In this document: piece by piece, positions 42,966 to 53,468 of the stretch
Layout of the letters: each line of letters starts with the position of its first letter
Numbering within the stretch: position 1 is the stretch's first letter
DNA from: Oegoconia quadripuncta
Lineage: Eukaryota > Arthropoda > Insecta > Lepidoptera > Autostichidae
Assembly: GCA_949316235.1 (NCBI GenBank)
Contig: OX438748.1
Span: forward strand, 327,501-391,500
DNA length: 64,000 nucleotides
Direction: 5' to 3'
The notes under the pieces: generated by a model
Database searches by the model: none
What the model saw: only the letters and a program-made list of their open reading frames with translations
Told to the model about the DNA's origin: nothing
Position numbers and translations under genes: made by a program

Positions 42966-43056
42966 TTTTTTTTTATGCTTAACGGTTTCGTACTTGACCT
43001 CAATCACACCTGATGTTAAGTGAAGATAAGGTCGAAGGTGGAAGCGTACTGACTGG

Positions 43057-43091
<35 letters not shown>

Positions 43092-43277
43092 TGAGAGGGC
43101 GGCAAACGAGCATGCGGGTCACCTGATGGAAAGCAATCACCGCCGCCCATGGACACCCGCAACTCTATTTTATCTCTGACAACCGGAACACAACAATGCT
43201 ATTAACATTGCTGCTTGGCGGCAGATTTAGATAAGATGGTGTTAGCTAGCCAGGCGGACATTTAAAATGCCCTACTA
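42966..43277 (-). mobile_element. SINE-B copy interrupted by an NL tail
   Basis: The SINE body is split at 43058-43163 by an NL LINE tail in the same minus orientation; about 30 bp of SINE near the junction (CCCGGAAACCCCAACAC block) are missing. Head absent. Confidence 0.9.
43058..43163 (-). mobile_element. NL LINE tail nested in SINE-B
   Basis: Long poly(T) (about 30 nt), then ATGAGAGGGCGGCAAACGAG to ATGGACACCCGCAAC. The long homopolymer suggests youth. Confidence 0.92.
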
Positions 43278-43299
43278 AAACCATCAATCCTACAAGTCC

Positions 43300-43428
43300 A
43301 GAGAAGGCGAGGCCGAAAGTGAAAGCGCGCTCACTACGCCCAGCTTATTTGGGAGACTGGCTATCTTATCTCAAGCAGTTTCGTTATCAATATTGCTGCT
43401 TGCCGGCAGACTTAGAGTTAGCTGCTCA
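43300..43428 (-). mobile_element. Old SINE-B remnant
   Basis: GGCGAGGCCGAAAGTGAAAG, TTTGGGAGACTGGCTATCTT and TATTGCTGCTTGCCGGCAGA preserved, heavily diverged. Adjacent to a young copy, so two insertions of different age. Confidence 0.75.
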
Positions 43429-43504
43429 GATGGACAAACTCATTTTATTTCGTAAGTTTTAAAAATAACATTTGAAAACGTCATGACATACAATTATAGT
43501 TCAT

Positions 43505-44100
43505 TGACGACTGTTTAGTGTAGTGGTTAGCATCTCTAACCACTATACCAAAAGGTTGCGGGTTCGAATCCCGCTAGATGAATATGTTTGTGTGATGAAT
43601 ACAGACATGTGTACCCGAGTTATGGATGTTTTCATTTATAATAAGTATTTATAACAAAAAAATGTATTCGTTTAGTGTGTACTGTAGTGTATCAACCATC
43701 TGGTATCCACAACACAAGCCTATAGTTGCTTATTTATTTATTTATTTATTTATTTATTGTAACTGCAACATGTACACAATACTTATGCTAATAACAGGTA
43801 ATTATAGTATAGTACTCATGCACATACCCTGTCAGGGTGAAGCAGCGGTCAGAGGACGTCCTGTCTAATTTGTTTACCTACTATGCAATTTTTGTGTAAT
43901 CTCACAATTTATTTATTTTATATATTTCCCTTTTTAAAGAACCAACAACAGTAATTAAGTACATGTGAGATAATTTATATGCTATATTATGTGCGAGTTA
44001 TCAGATTATTACTATAAGAATTACAGTTTATATATTTTAGATATTTATGTTTTCCGTTAGTAAATGAATGAACTTACTGTGGAACTAGATTGCGCTGTGG
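43505..44100 (+). mobile_element. SINE-A copy split by a 340-bp insertion
   Basis: Head TTTAGTGTAGTGGTTAGCAT and B-box GGTTCGAATCCCGCTAG; the body runs to CTATAGTTGCTTA at 43732. Its continuation CTTACTGTGGAACTAGATTG starts at 44073. Confidence 0.9.
43733..44072 (-). mobile_element. Insertion with (TTTA)n end inside SINE-A
   Basis: Flanked by CTTA at 43729-43732 and 44073-44076. Begins with (TTTA)7, i.e. a TAAA-type tail on the minus strand, as expected of a LINE with a microsatellite tail. The remaining 300 bp are AT-rich with no coding frame. Confidence 0.78.
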
Positions 44101-44104
44101 TTAG

Positions 44105-44265
44105 ATTTATTTATTATTATTTATTTATTTATTGTTAATTGGTTATGGGAATGAGTTGGTTATGTCTATGAATGTTTATCATCTAAATAATCTGATATTT
44201 TATAATATGCTGAGATGGAGTTCATTATTGACATCACAATGAAAGTCTATGTCTAAGGATATTTA
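44105..44265 (+). repeat. Module found downstream of two SINE-A copies
   Basis: GGTTATGGGAATGAGTTGGT and TCTATGAATGTTTATCATC recur, diverged, at 62330-62365, also immediately after a SINE-A end. Either SINE-A has an extended 3' form or both copies sit in the same older repeat. Confidence 0.55.
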
Positions 44266-44272
44266 TTATTAT

Positions 44273-44360
44273 TATTCACTAGGCAGTCTCCCCAGAGAAG
44301 AACGAGCAAGAAACTCAAGGGTTGCTCTTTATAAATAAGTATTTTTACAATGTATGATTA
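44273..44360 (-). mobile_element. LINE 3' UTR fragment
   Basis: CACTAGGCAGTCTCCCCAGA, then GAGCAAGAAACTCAAGGGTT: same 3' UTR as the composite LINE at 38320-38400 and 48070-48125. Confidence 0.85.
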
Positions 44361-44577
44361 CTTGTAGTATTCCTGTTTGAAGATATATAAATATCGCGAT
44401 GTTCTGGTAATCACATTCAATTACACTAAGTCCTGCCACATGGTGCGTTATTGATGTCCACTCCACATCACATGTCGGCTCAATTAAAACCAGTAATACA
44501 ACTACCTAACGTACTTCATTACATTTGCACGTGAATGTCTTTGAAGCACTCGTCGCGCAGTCATATTCATTTTTTTT

Positions 44578-44640
44578 TTATATTTGGACGTACACACGAC
44601 GCCATCTAGTTCCACATTACGTAACTCCCCAATCACAATT
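44578..44640 (-). mobile_element. SINE-A 3' fragment
   Basis: CACACGACGCCATCTAGTTC and CACATTACGTAACT correspond to the end of SINE-A in reverse. Confidence 0.55.
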
Positions 44641-44747
44641 ACATACAAACACCAATATAAATACATACGTTAATTGAATACATACAAACATACATACATA
44701 ATATATATATAAAAAAATAATACATATAATAATACCTATATTTTTTC

Positions 44748-45077
44748 TTTTTTTTATGCATAACGGGTTGGTACTTGACGTCAATCACACCTGATGTTAA
44801 GTGAAGATGAGGTCGAAGATGGAAGCGTACTGGCCCGGAAACCCCAACACATTTGGGGGACTGGCTATCTTATCTCTGACAACCGGAACACGACAATGCT
44901 ATTAACATTGCTGCTTGGCGGCAGATTTAGATAAGATGGTGGTAGCTAGCCAGGCGGACATTTAAAATGCCCTACCACCAACCAAACCGAGTACTTAAAC
45001 ATGTACCCCGCTGGGGATCGAACCCGTGACCTCCGAATCGTAAACCCAATGTTGTTTACATTGAGCCACGGAGGCGA
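44748..45077 (-). mobile_element. SINE-B copy, full length
   Basis: Complete, close to consensus; poly(T) interrupted by one C. Head complement TGAGCCACGGAGGCG. Confidence 0.95.
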
Positions 45078-46545
45078 TTAAAGTTTAAATTTATACTAAT
45101 TAAATAGAATAGTACGTAACTAAGCACACAGTAATTAATGCGAGTATGAAACGAAAATCATGAAAAAATATTAACTTTGAAAAACTTTGATTTAAATTAA
45201 ATTTTAATTTTAGCTCTCGCAAGAAAATTGCCCTACGTATTTAGATCATAACATGACCTTAAGAAACTTCGCAGCGACTCGAGGCGAGTAGTATATCGTA
45301 TCTTGCGTTACCATGGGGATCCGGAGATTTTTTCTATGCGCTGTTAATTACTCCATCACGGTGTGACCGTTGTAGTAGACAGCCGAGTTGTATTACTGCC
45401 CAGTGTGTCATCTGCACACTTGTCGATGCATCGAGCCGTTACACAGAGACATTGATTACCGAATTATCGATACGAGCCGCTTGTAATTAGAGATATTGGA
45501 TCATTCAGCCGTAACGTGGGGAGCGTCGGTGGCGCGTTGGAGAGTTGGTGGACTTAACGCGCATGAAACCCGAGAACGAGCGTAATGCCGTGTGGTTTTT
45601 GAAACATGTTTAGATACCTACTCGTGACGCAAGTATTAAGATGGAGCCGATTATTTTTTTATTTATATTTCACATATAAAACAGTCATCTATCATGTACC
45701 CGATGTATTTTTGACTCGTAGACCACTTGCCATGTTTTCTGGTTTTGGGTAGACCTGATATGGTTTGTATGACATTGATTTATAAGCTCCATTCATGGGA
45801 AGCCAAAATTAAAAGCGGTCTGCTTCAATTAGATCGTCTAATAGTGGAGTCTTTTAATGAGTTTTTGGAAAGTAGGAAAGAATGTTCAAATCAACTAGTA
45901 GTAATCATGTGAAACGCGTCAATTGGAATTGTGTTATTAATGTCAATCAAAACAGTAACTATTTCTACCAACTAATATTTGCTATCTTGGGCAAGCCTTA
46001 CGCGAAATAAAACACATAACGGAACATAGCAATACCTCTCACCATCAGTTATTCATGACAGGGAATATTACCAGTTGTTCCGTGAGTCATAATAAGGGGA
46101 GTCGCGACTGAGCGCCGCGCAGGAATACGTCAGGAAACGTTCCCGCGCGGGCATCGTTCACACGTACGGTATGTATTGTATGGGACAGAGCAAATAATGT
46201 AGGGGCGCACTATCAGCGAGTAGCGGAGTGAAATCTGTCCAATTTTTTTAAAATAAATAAATATTTGGGATTGAGAGTGGGTTCCACCCGAAGCAAGATG
46301 GCAGCACGGCATGCCTCGAAAGAGAAGAGAGAGACCTTTGCCGTGCAGTCGGACATTATAGTCTGATAAAGACAACTAAAAAATACTTAGAAACTTACAA
46401 TTCTTGGTGATCTCACCACACCGGATAAACCCAGCAGTTTGGGCGGGTGATAAAGTTGTATCCACATAGTCGTACTACTTTTGTAGAAAAGAAAATTTAG
46501 TCCTAAACTTTGCAGTCTGGACTACAGTTACTACATAATAAATAA
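45078..46545. other. Repeat-poor DNA with GC-rich patches
   Basis: Two repeat-free, GC-richer segments at 45260-45570 and 46090-46220. In the first the words GAGCCGTTACA and GAGCCGCTTGTAATTAG are spaced about 40 bp apart, with a TAATTAG homeodomain-type core. No supported gene; the frame at 45727-45912 is not convincing. Confidence 0.35.
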
Positions 46546-46547
46546 TT

Positions 46548-46662
46548 ATGTTAATATCCTTGACTCGGGAATAAAATATGAAAGATTTATTATACAAATA
46601 TGTGCAGGTGCAGAAGGTTTCGAAGGCAGGGTCACTATTCACTACAGCAATTTGACGTCTCA
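46548..46662 (-). mobile_element. Old SINE-A' remnant
   Basis: CTTGACTCGGGAATAAAATA, AGGGTCACTATTCACTACAG retained, B-box eroded. Confidence 0.6.
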
Positions 46663-46671
46663 ATTCAACTT

Positions 46672-46795
46672 TCTTTTTTATATGTGCAACGGTTTAGTGC
46701 TTGACTTCAATCACATCTTCTGTTATGTTAAAATGAGGCTGACAGTGGAAGCGCGTTCATCCAGACTTTTTCATCCATCCACTTATTTAGAGGTT
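46672..46795 (-). mobile_element. Old SINE-B remnant
   Basis: TGCAACGGTTTAGTGCTTGA, TCAATCACATCTTCTGTTAT and GTGGAAGCGCGTTCATCC show SINE-B order with many changes. Confidence 0.7.
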
Positions 46796-47143
46796 TGGTT
46801 TTTATTTTCAAACAGCAAAAATACAATACTGGTATCAACATTCTTGTTTGTAGCGGTTAAAAACGTGCAATGCCATCATAAATATGCTGAGCCCTAACAG
46901 GGCGGCTAAGTTATAAGCACCACTTATGATAAGACACGATGTACACGATGTACACTTAGATATTGTTAATAATTATTATTTTGAACGATTTTTTTATAAC
47001 AATAATGTTTGTTAGTTTGTAAATGCTTTGTTGTACAAAAAGGCAATAGATTAATTTGAATAATTTTATTTGTGTAATATGTATATATATATATATAGCT
47101 TTGTACAAATTGCATTCCCGAGTATCCATAATGTAGACAATCA
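46796..47143. other. AT-rich DNA with a TA tract
   Basis: (AT)n at 47081-47098. Minus-strand frames at 46956-47199 run through low-complexity and SINE sequence and are not genes. Confidence 0.35.
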
Positions 47144-47189
47144 TTGTAGGTGTGATTGAGGTCAAGTGCTAACCCGTTGTGCATAAAAA
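47144..47189 (+). mobile_element. SINE-B terminal fragment
   Basis: Only the last 45 bp: AGGTGTGATTGAGGTCAAGT to CGTTGTGCATAAAAA. Confidence 0.8.
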
Positions 47190-47620
47190 CATTTATCAAG
47201 AATGTTTTAATTCATATGAAAAAATAGTATCGTTCTTTGGTTAGCTTCGCTTCTCCGTTTACCTCCGCTTACAGTGATACCCCACCCTTATTCTTGTAGA
47301 CAAGTGCAATAAACGTATCTGTGTGACGCTCCGCTATTGACTGATAATGTTATTAGCGTGCGCGTTGTTAGTGCGAGCGGCGAGCGCATTGCCATACACT
47401 CAATGTATTTGCTTCAGACTACTTTGGCAGCCGGTGGTGAGTGGAGGCGAGCTGTGTTTGTTTACGATGTTTAGGCAGATTGTACTCTCAGTGGAACTGT
47501 ACCTTATTTTATGATATAATACTGATAAATGTTTACTTTAACTGAATAAGGCTAAGTCTGTGTTTGATTTCAATCTTGTCGGATAGGGTTCTAGGTTTTA
47601 GAAGTTGAATAATACTGTAT
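47190..47620. other. Single-copy DNA
   Basis: GC-richer at 47330-47460 (GCGCGTTGTTAGTGCGAGCG). No gene or repeat supported. Confidence 0.3.
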
Positions 47621-47621
47621 T

Positions 47622-47800
47622 TTTACCCGACTGCCCAAGAAAGAGGGTAATGTTTTTCGAGTGTATGTATGTGTATATGTAAGCATGTCCGTTCCTTTGG
47701 CGCATCCTGTAGCCTAAACAGCTAGATCGATTACGTAGTGCATGGTGTCGTTCGATTCGTCTTGAGGAGTGACTCTGGGGGACTGTCATAGGATACATTT
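47622..47800 (+). repeat. 'ACCCGACTGC' dispersed repeat
   Basis: ACCCGACTGCCCAAGAAAGA, GTAATGTTTTTCGAGTGTAT and GTAGCCTAAACAGCTAGATC. I recognise this as a common lepidopteran dispersed sequence; fragments here near 10350 and possibly 61735. Class unknown. Confidence 0.55.
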
Positions 47801-47879
47801 TATGGTACGTAGTTCCTAACTACTTAGCTTGAACTTCAAAAAAAAAAACAATAATAGTTTATATGATGAAACCTGTAAT

Positions 47880-47974
47880 TTGCCTTATTTTTTTGTATTC
47901 GTACTTGGTAATATTTATACACAACTGTAACGCTGTTGGTTTCTTTAATAAATAAATTAAAAAAAAAAAAAAGT
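47880..47974 (+). repeat. Poly(A)-tailed 3' end
   Basis: AATAAA twice near 47948-47956, then a 14-nt A run; a retroposed 3' end of unknown origin. Confidence 0.5.
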
Positions 47975-47986
47975 AAATAATCCAAC

Positions 47987-48830
47987 ATGAAATCAAAATC
48001 AAAAATGTTTTATCTCGTAAGTTATAAGAATAACATTTGAAATCGTCATAACATACAGTTATCGCTCATTCACTAGGCAGTCTCCCCAGAGAAGAACGAG
48101 CAAGAAACTCAGGGGTTGCTCTTTTTAAATAAGTCAATACAAATACAATTTGGAATAATTGTTAAATTTATGATTCGACAAAGAAAAATAAGAATAGAAT
48201 ATACTGGATATTGCCGAGCGGTTCATGTCCACGCACTCTTATCATCCGGATAGTCAGAAATGTTATAATAGCCTTTGGCACATATTTTAAAGTTATTTAA
48301 AGGCAAATTTTGAATGTCTACCGGAACCTTATTATAAAAGCGTATACATTGTCCCTTGAATGACTTAGTGACTTTGTGTAAGCGACTGCTATGGACAGCA
48401 AGTTTATATTTATATCTTGTATTTACATAGTGTATTTCACAATTTTTCCTAAACAAATGCAGATTCTTTCTTATTATGTGATTCCGTATTTCAGAGGGCA
48501 TATGAATTGTTATCACCAAAAACTGGGCCCGCATGGTGGGGTATGACCGGTAATGTCTCTAGTGCGAGATGGCTACACCCCAGCTGTGGGGACACTGATA
48601 AAAATATAGCTCAGTTTGCAAATTTATTATTATAGCAAATTACGGTTTGACCTCGGAAAAACGAATAACCTGTATTATGCACAAATTTTACACAACACTG
48701 TATTATGCTTTGACTGTTTGTGTTTTTTTAAAAAAAAATATGACTATGGTTCCTTGGAGAAAGTTGTTCGTATTCAAGAATGGCGTCACTGGTTAATGAA
48801 AACTATACGAATTCAAATTCACCTTGTATA
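47987..48830 (-). mobile_element. Second copy of the composite LINE/TIR element
   Basis: Reading on the minus strand: a TIR-like end (ACAAGGTGAATTTGAATTCG at 48830 down to the CCAAGGAACCATAGTC word), then a middle segment shared with 37680-37955. The LINE pol C-terminus follows (frame 48534-48223, FKGQCIRFYNKVPVDIQ), then the 3' UTR and an ATCAAA-type tail. It differs from the 38-kb copy by a small deletion removing several residues near the pol C-terminus. Confidence 0.87.
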
Positions 48831-49283
48831 GATACCAATATAACGATTGTGACACACAGACAGTAAGTAGGAAAATTGTGAAAGGTGAAGCTATTCGGGA
48901 TCCTATTTTTATGATGACAAACTGAAGATGAAGCGACGCGTTGAGCAAATAAGAGCCCAGACTAACTTTAATAAACAACTAGAAATGTTTAGGGTCTCAC
49001 GAGTTTGTTTGACTTAGGTCAAGGTTCTGTAAACTGGGTTGGTGGCTAAGTTTAACAACCCCCTCAAGTGTACAAAGTGTACAGAATAAACAAGGGGTGT
49101 GATTTTAAGAAAGAGGCTTCAAAAATCTAGTTTGAGATTTAAAAAAACGACAAATAATTTCGAAACTCATCGATTTTAATCAAACATGGCTAAAAGAGAA
49201 CCTATCACCGAGTTTGATGATGATGAGAGACTTTGTAATGTATTATAATGTAATCTAATGTAATGTTGAATTATGTCAAGTTG
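48831..49283. other. Single-copy DNA
   Basis: No recognised element or gene. Confidence 0.3.
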
Positions 49284-49488
49284 CGGTTGGTGGTAGGGCA
49301 TTTTAGTTAGGGCCGCCAAACAGCAATGTTAATAACATTGTTGTGTTCCGATTGTCAGAGATAAGATAGCCAGTTCCCCAAATAAGATGGGGTTTCCGGA
49401 TCAGTACGCTTCCACCTTCGGCCTCATCTTCACTTAACATCAGGTATGATTGAGGTCAAGTACCAACCCGTTGTGCATTAAAAAAAAG
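49284..49488 (+). mobile_element. SINE-B copy with internal deletion
   Basis: GGTTGGTGGTAGGGCATTTT is followed directly by GGCCGCCAAACAGCAATG: the CTAGCTACCACCATCTTATC block is missing. 5'-truncated. Confidence 0.9.
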
Positions 49489-50125
49489 AACACTAACTAG
49501 ATATATTTCATTATGCCATTCAATTTATAGCATTTATTATGTCGTACATGAGATCTTAAAAGTATTTGTCGTTATCAAACATAAACTCTGCTAGGGAACA
49601 GAAATTAAATTTAAAATGCATGCACATAAATAAATATATATATGCATGGATGAATTAATTTGAACATTTTGGAATTTGGAGTGTTTGACATATTATAAAT
49701 GTTAATATACTAGGCACATTTACATTGTGGCGAGCAATAAATTCTTTACCTGCCTGCCTTTTTCTGTCGATACATAGATATGTCTCCGAGTATACATCTT
49801 ATCTAGTTTTAAGTTAATATATAAGCCTTATACCACTTATACCTCATAAAAGTTATGTTTATGTTTATACATATTGTAATATAACTAGAACGTTGTGTTG
49901 TACGCAGGTGGAATCGACACCAAAGTTCCGACGACGCCCCAAACAGCCAACTACCCTCGTAAAGCACTCGGCGGCGCGAGTGTTCCTTCAGGGCGGTACT
50001 GCACTGCAACGGGACGAGGTATTACTGTGAGACGGTTTTCACGTGACATAACGCTGAGTGGTTGCATATACTTCAATGAGAACCGTTTCGAGAACAGACA
50101 GAGACGAGAACAGAGAGAGAACAGA
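49489..50125. other. Single-copy DNA
   Basis: The 112-codon plus frame 49895-50233 follows an acceptor-like ACGCAG but runs into a retroposon, so it is not accepted as an exon. Confidence 0.3.
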
Positions 50126-50129
50126 GTTT

Positions 50130-50548
50130 TTGTAGTGGCAGAGCCACGCTGTAAGCTATTAAGCTTGCAGCATGAATGGGCCGGCTCGACCGGGGAAGTA
50201 CCACCCTCTCGCAGAAGACCGACGTGTGAGTAGTGGCATTTTGCCACTGCGCTTCGTCCGGTGAGCGAGGGCGCCGGTGGCCCACCTTCCAGTCTCTCTC
50301 CAGAATGGTAGCGGTATTTAAAGAGTTAGTACCCCAGGAGGGTACCAGCACTATTAGTGCTGGAGAATCCCTCGTCGCTCAGACTGCCCTACTTATTCTG
50401 GGGTGGACACCTTCCTCAAAGGCCGGCAACGCATCTGTGACCCTTTTGGTGTTGTTGCGGGTGTCCATGGGCGGCGGTGATTGCTTTCCATCAGGTGACC
50501 CGCATGCTCGTTTGCCGCCCTCTCATATAAAAAAAAAAAAAAAAAAAA
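50130..50548 (+). mobile_element. Retroposon with NL tail but different body
   Basis: 50130-50400 holds GGGAAGTACCACCCTCTCGC, AGAAGACCGACGTG and TGCGCTTCGTCCGGTGAGCG, a 3' body I know from another lepidopteran LINE or SINE. From 50408 it carries the same tail as NL (CAAAGGCCGGCAACGCATCT, CATCAGGTGACCCGCATGCT) and a 20-nt A run. The NL pol C-terminus is absent. Confidence 0.8.
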
Positions 50549-50591
50549 AGACAACATTATACAGTTTACTTAATGAAATCCACTAAGTGTT

Positions 50592-50725
50592 CTGTACATA
50601 CAATACAATACAATACAATACAAATACACTTTATTGTACAAAAGGAGAACATACATTTTACAAAACACAATACTGATAAGAGTACATACATTTTCATATA
50701 CAAGTTGTTTTTGCAAGTGATTCAT
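50592..50725 (-). mobile_element. LINE 3' end with ATACA tail
   Basis: (ATACA)n, then AAATACACTTTATTGTACAA: a reverse-oriented terminus with AATAAA-like signal and pentamer tail. Confidence 0.6.
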
Positions 50726-51308
50726 GTCATGTTGTATGGAAGTTCTATGACCTTTTGTCGCACTTGTTGTGACTTGCTCGTGGCACAGTTCGGCTATATT
50801 CTTTGTTTTTTTTTTTATCTACTGTCGGGGCGGGCGGGAGAGCGTTATCTTTGTGTCGTTTCTAGGTTATATGAAGTCGTTTAAAAATAGAAGTTTATTT
50901 CATCAACATTTATTTCAGAACGAAATAACTTGGTAAAAGACACGAGAAATATCGTGGCAGTTTAAGATTACATTATCAAGGGCTTTATATAAGTTTATCT
51001 TATCTTATTCACTCATCTACCGAGAGCAAATTCCATGTGTTTCTCGTATGTGGAACGTATGTCATACAGACGACGGGCTGATAAATTAGGCACGAGAAAA
51101 CCGTCTCCAGTCGTTGCAGTGCGATATTACGTTATCAAGGGCCTCTCGTAGCGGGCGCTGGATCACGTGATAAATCTGATAACTTTCATTTTATGACGGT
51201 GCGAGTCTATTGAGCCATACATACCTCCACATGGAGCGTCTATCTCTTGGTACATAAGCATATACGTTTATTTATGTACAGTAGGCTCAAGCACTTGTAG
51301 CTATATAT
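50726..51308. other. Single-copy DNA
   Basis: An imperfect pair TTACATTATCAAGGGC / TTACGTTATCAAGGGC lies at about 50970 and 51130 with related flanks (an old local duplication). No gene supported. Confidence 0.35.
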
Positions 51309-52070
51309 AGGGTGAAATTTAAATCGTGTAATTCTGCTTTACTGATGACTCCAATCTTGAATACGAACAACATTCCTCAAGAAACCACAGTTGAATTCGA
51401 TCAAAAAATTTGCTGTTGTGTCCATACACAAAGTAAACTATTCTGAAACCGCCTTTAGTATGGAAGACCAACAATTTTCGGCTGAATTCGGCTATGGTTT
51501 CTATTGGAAAGTTGTTCGTAATCAGGACTGGAGTCACCAGCTGAAAATAGTTGGACTTTCATAAAGAAGGTAGTTTCAGAATGATTTACCTTGTATGGGT
51601 ATTCGAAAATTTTTTGATCGAATTCGACTATTTTTTTTTATGAACAACGGTTGGTACTTGACCTCAATCACACCTGATGTTAAGTGAAGATGAAACCGAA
51701 GGTGGAAGCGTACTGACCCGGAAACCCCAACACATTTGGGGGACTGGCTATCTTATCTCTGACAACCGGAACACAACATTGCTATTAATATTGCTACTTG
51801 GCGGCAGATTTAGATAAGATGGTGGTAGCTAGCCAGGCGGACATTTAAAATGCCCTACCACCAACCAAACCGAGTACTTAAACATGTACCCCGCTGGGGA
51901 TCGAACCCGCGACCTCCGAATAGTAAACCCAATATTGTTTACGTTGAGCCACGGAGGCGGTTAAAATGGTCAGTTAATGGTCGACTATGGTTCCTTGGAG
52001 AAAGTTATTCGTAATAAAGTGTGACGTCACCAGTTATTAGAAAATACACGACTTCAAATTCACCCTGTAG
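51309..52070. mobile_element. TIR element (~430 bp) carrying a full SINE-B
   Basis: The left end AGGGTGAAATTTAAATCGTG is matched by the right end complement CAGGGTGAATTTGAAGTCGT; similarity continues about 80 bp with 70-80% identity by eye. Internal inverted and direct copies of the word GAAAGTTRTTCGTAATMA exist. SINE-B sits at 51631-51960. The end sequence is also found at the 5' edge of the composite at 48741-48830. Confidence 0.78.
51631..51960 (-). mobile_element. SINE-B copy, full length, nested
   Basis: Complete with poly(T), body, B-box complement and head complement; younger than the TIR element around it. Confidence 0.95.
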
Positions 52071-52265
52071 TGCTCGTAAGGAAAGTTAAGCGCGGTCAGA
52101 CCTTGAATAAGGACCATTAAGGGCATTTTAATGAGGCATTTTTAATAGTTTCCAGCTGTTTTTAATTCAAGGCGGTGGTTAATCTAATTTGATGTCCAAC
52201 AGGGTTGAGGTAGCTTGAAAACACTACATACATATTCCTCTAGTCTAATACAAAGTTACCAATTT

Positions 52266-52345
52266 TTATTTTATGCAGAACGGTTTAGCACATGACGTCA
52301 ATCACAACTGATGTAAGTGAAGACGAGGCCGAACTTGGGGGCAAT
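52266..52345 (-). mobile_element. Old SINE-B remnant
   Basis: ATGCAGAACGGTTTAGCACA, TCAATCACAACTGATG. A further remnant of the same body is at 52480-52575 (ACACAACAATGCTATCAACA), separated by about 140 bp of other sequence. Confidence 0.65.
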
Positions 52346-52664
52346 TTCTGGGTTCATGTGGTGAATCATGGTCTATTCACCCTCCTAGTGAGAGGAGGCT
52401 GTACCTACCCTAATAGTGCGCAAGTAAACCTATTGTGTTATATAGTGAATAAATATTGGACTTGAATCATTCTTAATGTTAAGTGATTATGAGATACCTC
52501 AAACAGCTATAACACAACAATGCTATCAACATTGCTGCTTCGCGGCTGCCTTAGATAAACTGATGGTTGCCACCAAGATGCTGAGTCCATCTCCGATTGC
52601 CACAAATGATTATGTCCGTGAAGTTAAGTTTTTATACAAATGTGGAAATAAATGATTGATGCGT

Positions 52665-52877
52665 CGCAGGCGTTAGAAAAATTTATCGCGGATATGTTTA
52701 ATTTGTTTATCGCGCGGGAACTACTTACTTTATCGAGGTCCAAAATATCCTATGTCTTAATCCAGGGTATATTCTACCTATATACCTAATTCCATCCAAA
52801 TCCGTCCATCCGTTTCGCCGTGATTAAGCAACAAACAAACATCAAAATTTTCGCATTTATAATATTAGTTAGATTTA
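52665..52877 (+). repeat. GCGGCTTCGCC repeat, 5' part missing
   Basis: TTTATCGCGCGGGAACTACT to GCATTTATAATATTAGTTAG. Confidence 0.88.
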
Positions 52878-53106
52878 ACCAGAGCGCCATTTATACGTAT
52901 ACGTACCTACTTTTGAGGATACAGATCAATAGTAGATATGAGTGGATAGACAATGATGGGTAGTTAATGGTCTCCCAGAGTAGCCACGTCATTGGGCTCC
53001 CTGTATCCTGCCCACCCGTCTGTCTCAGCGGGGCGCTCAGCTCTAACTTTTCCATGAATGAGTATCTTTTGAATTTCACTTTTAGGTATATATTAGATTT
53101 ATTATA

Positions 53107-53218
53107 TACTAGCTATACGCCCGCGGCTTCGCCTGCGTGGAATAACTTTATCGTGGATAACTTTAATTTGTTTATCCCGCGGGATCTACTCACTTTATTG
53201 GGATAAGAAGTATCCTCT
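53107..53218 (+). repeat. GCGGCTTCGCC repeat, 5' part
   Basis: TAGCTATACGCCCGCGGCTT, GCCTGCGTGGAATAACTTTA, GCGGGATCTACTCACTTTAT; ends at GATAAGAAGTATCCT. Confidence 0.85.
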
Positions 53219-53248
53219 TCGAAGTATCGTCTGTGTTATTGTGGTATG

Positions 53249-53468
53249 TTTTTTTTATACTTGACCTCAATCACACCTGATGTTAAGTGAAGATGAGGCC
53301 GAAGGTGGAAGCGTACTGACCCGGAAACCTAAATATTTGGGGAACTGGCTATCTTATCTCTGACAACCGGAACACAACATTGCTATTAATATTGCTACTT
53401 GGCGGCAGATTTAGATAAGATGGTGGTAGCTAGCCAGGCGGACATTTAAAATGCCCTACCACCAACCA
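53249..53468 (-). mobile_element. SINE-B copy, 5'-truncated
   Basis: A TTTTTT end lacks the usual ATGCACAACGGG block, then the usual body through CCCTACCACCAACC. Confidence 0.9.

Noticed and set aside
49895..50586. Two consecutive plus ORFs resembling exons
   Set aside because: They run into a retroposon body and the NL tail, so the apparent coding capacity is repeat-derived.
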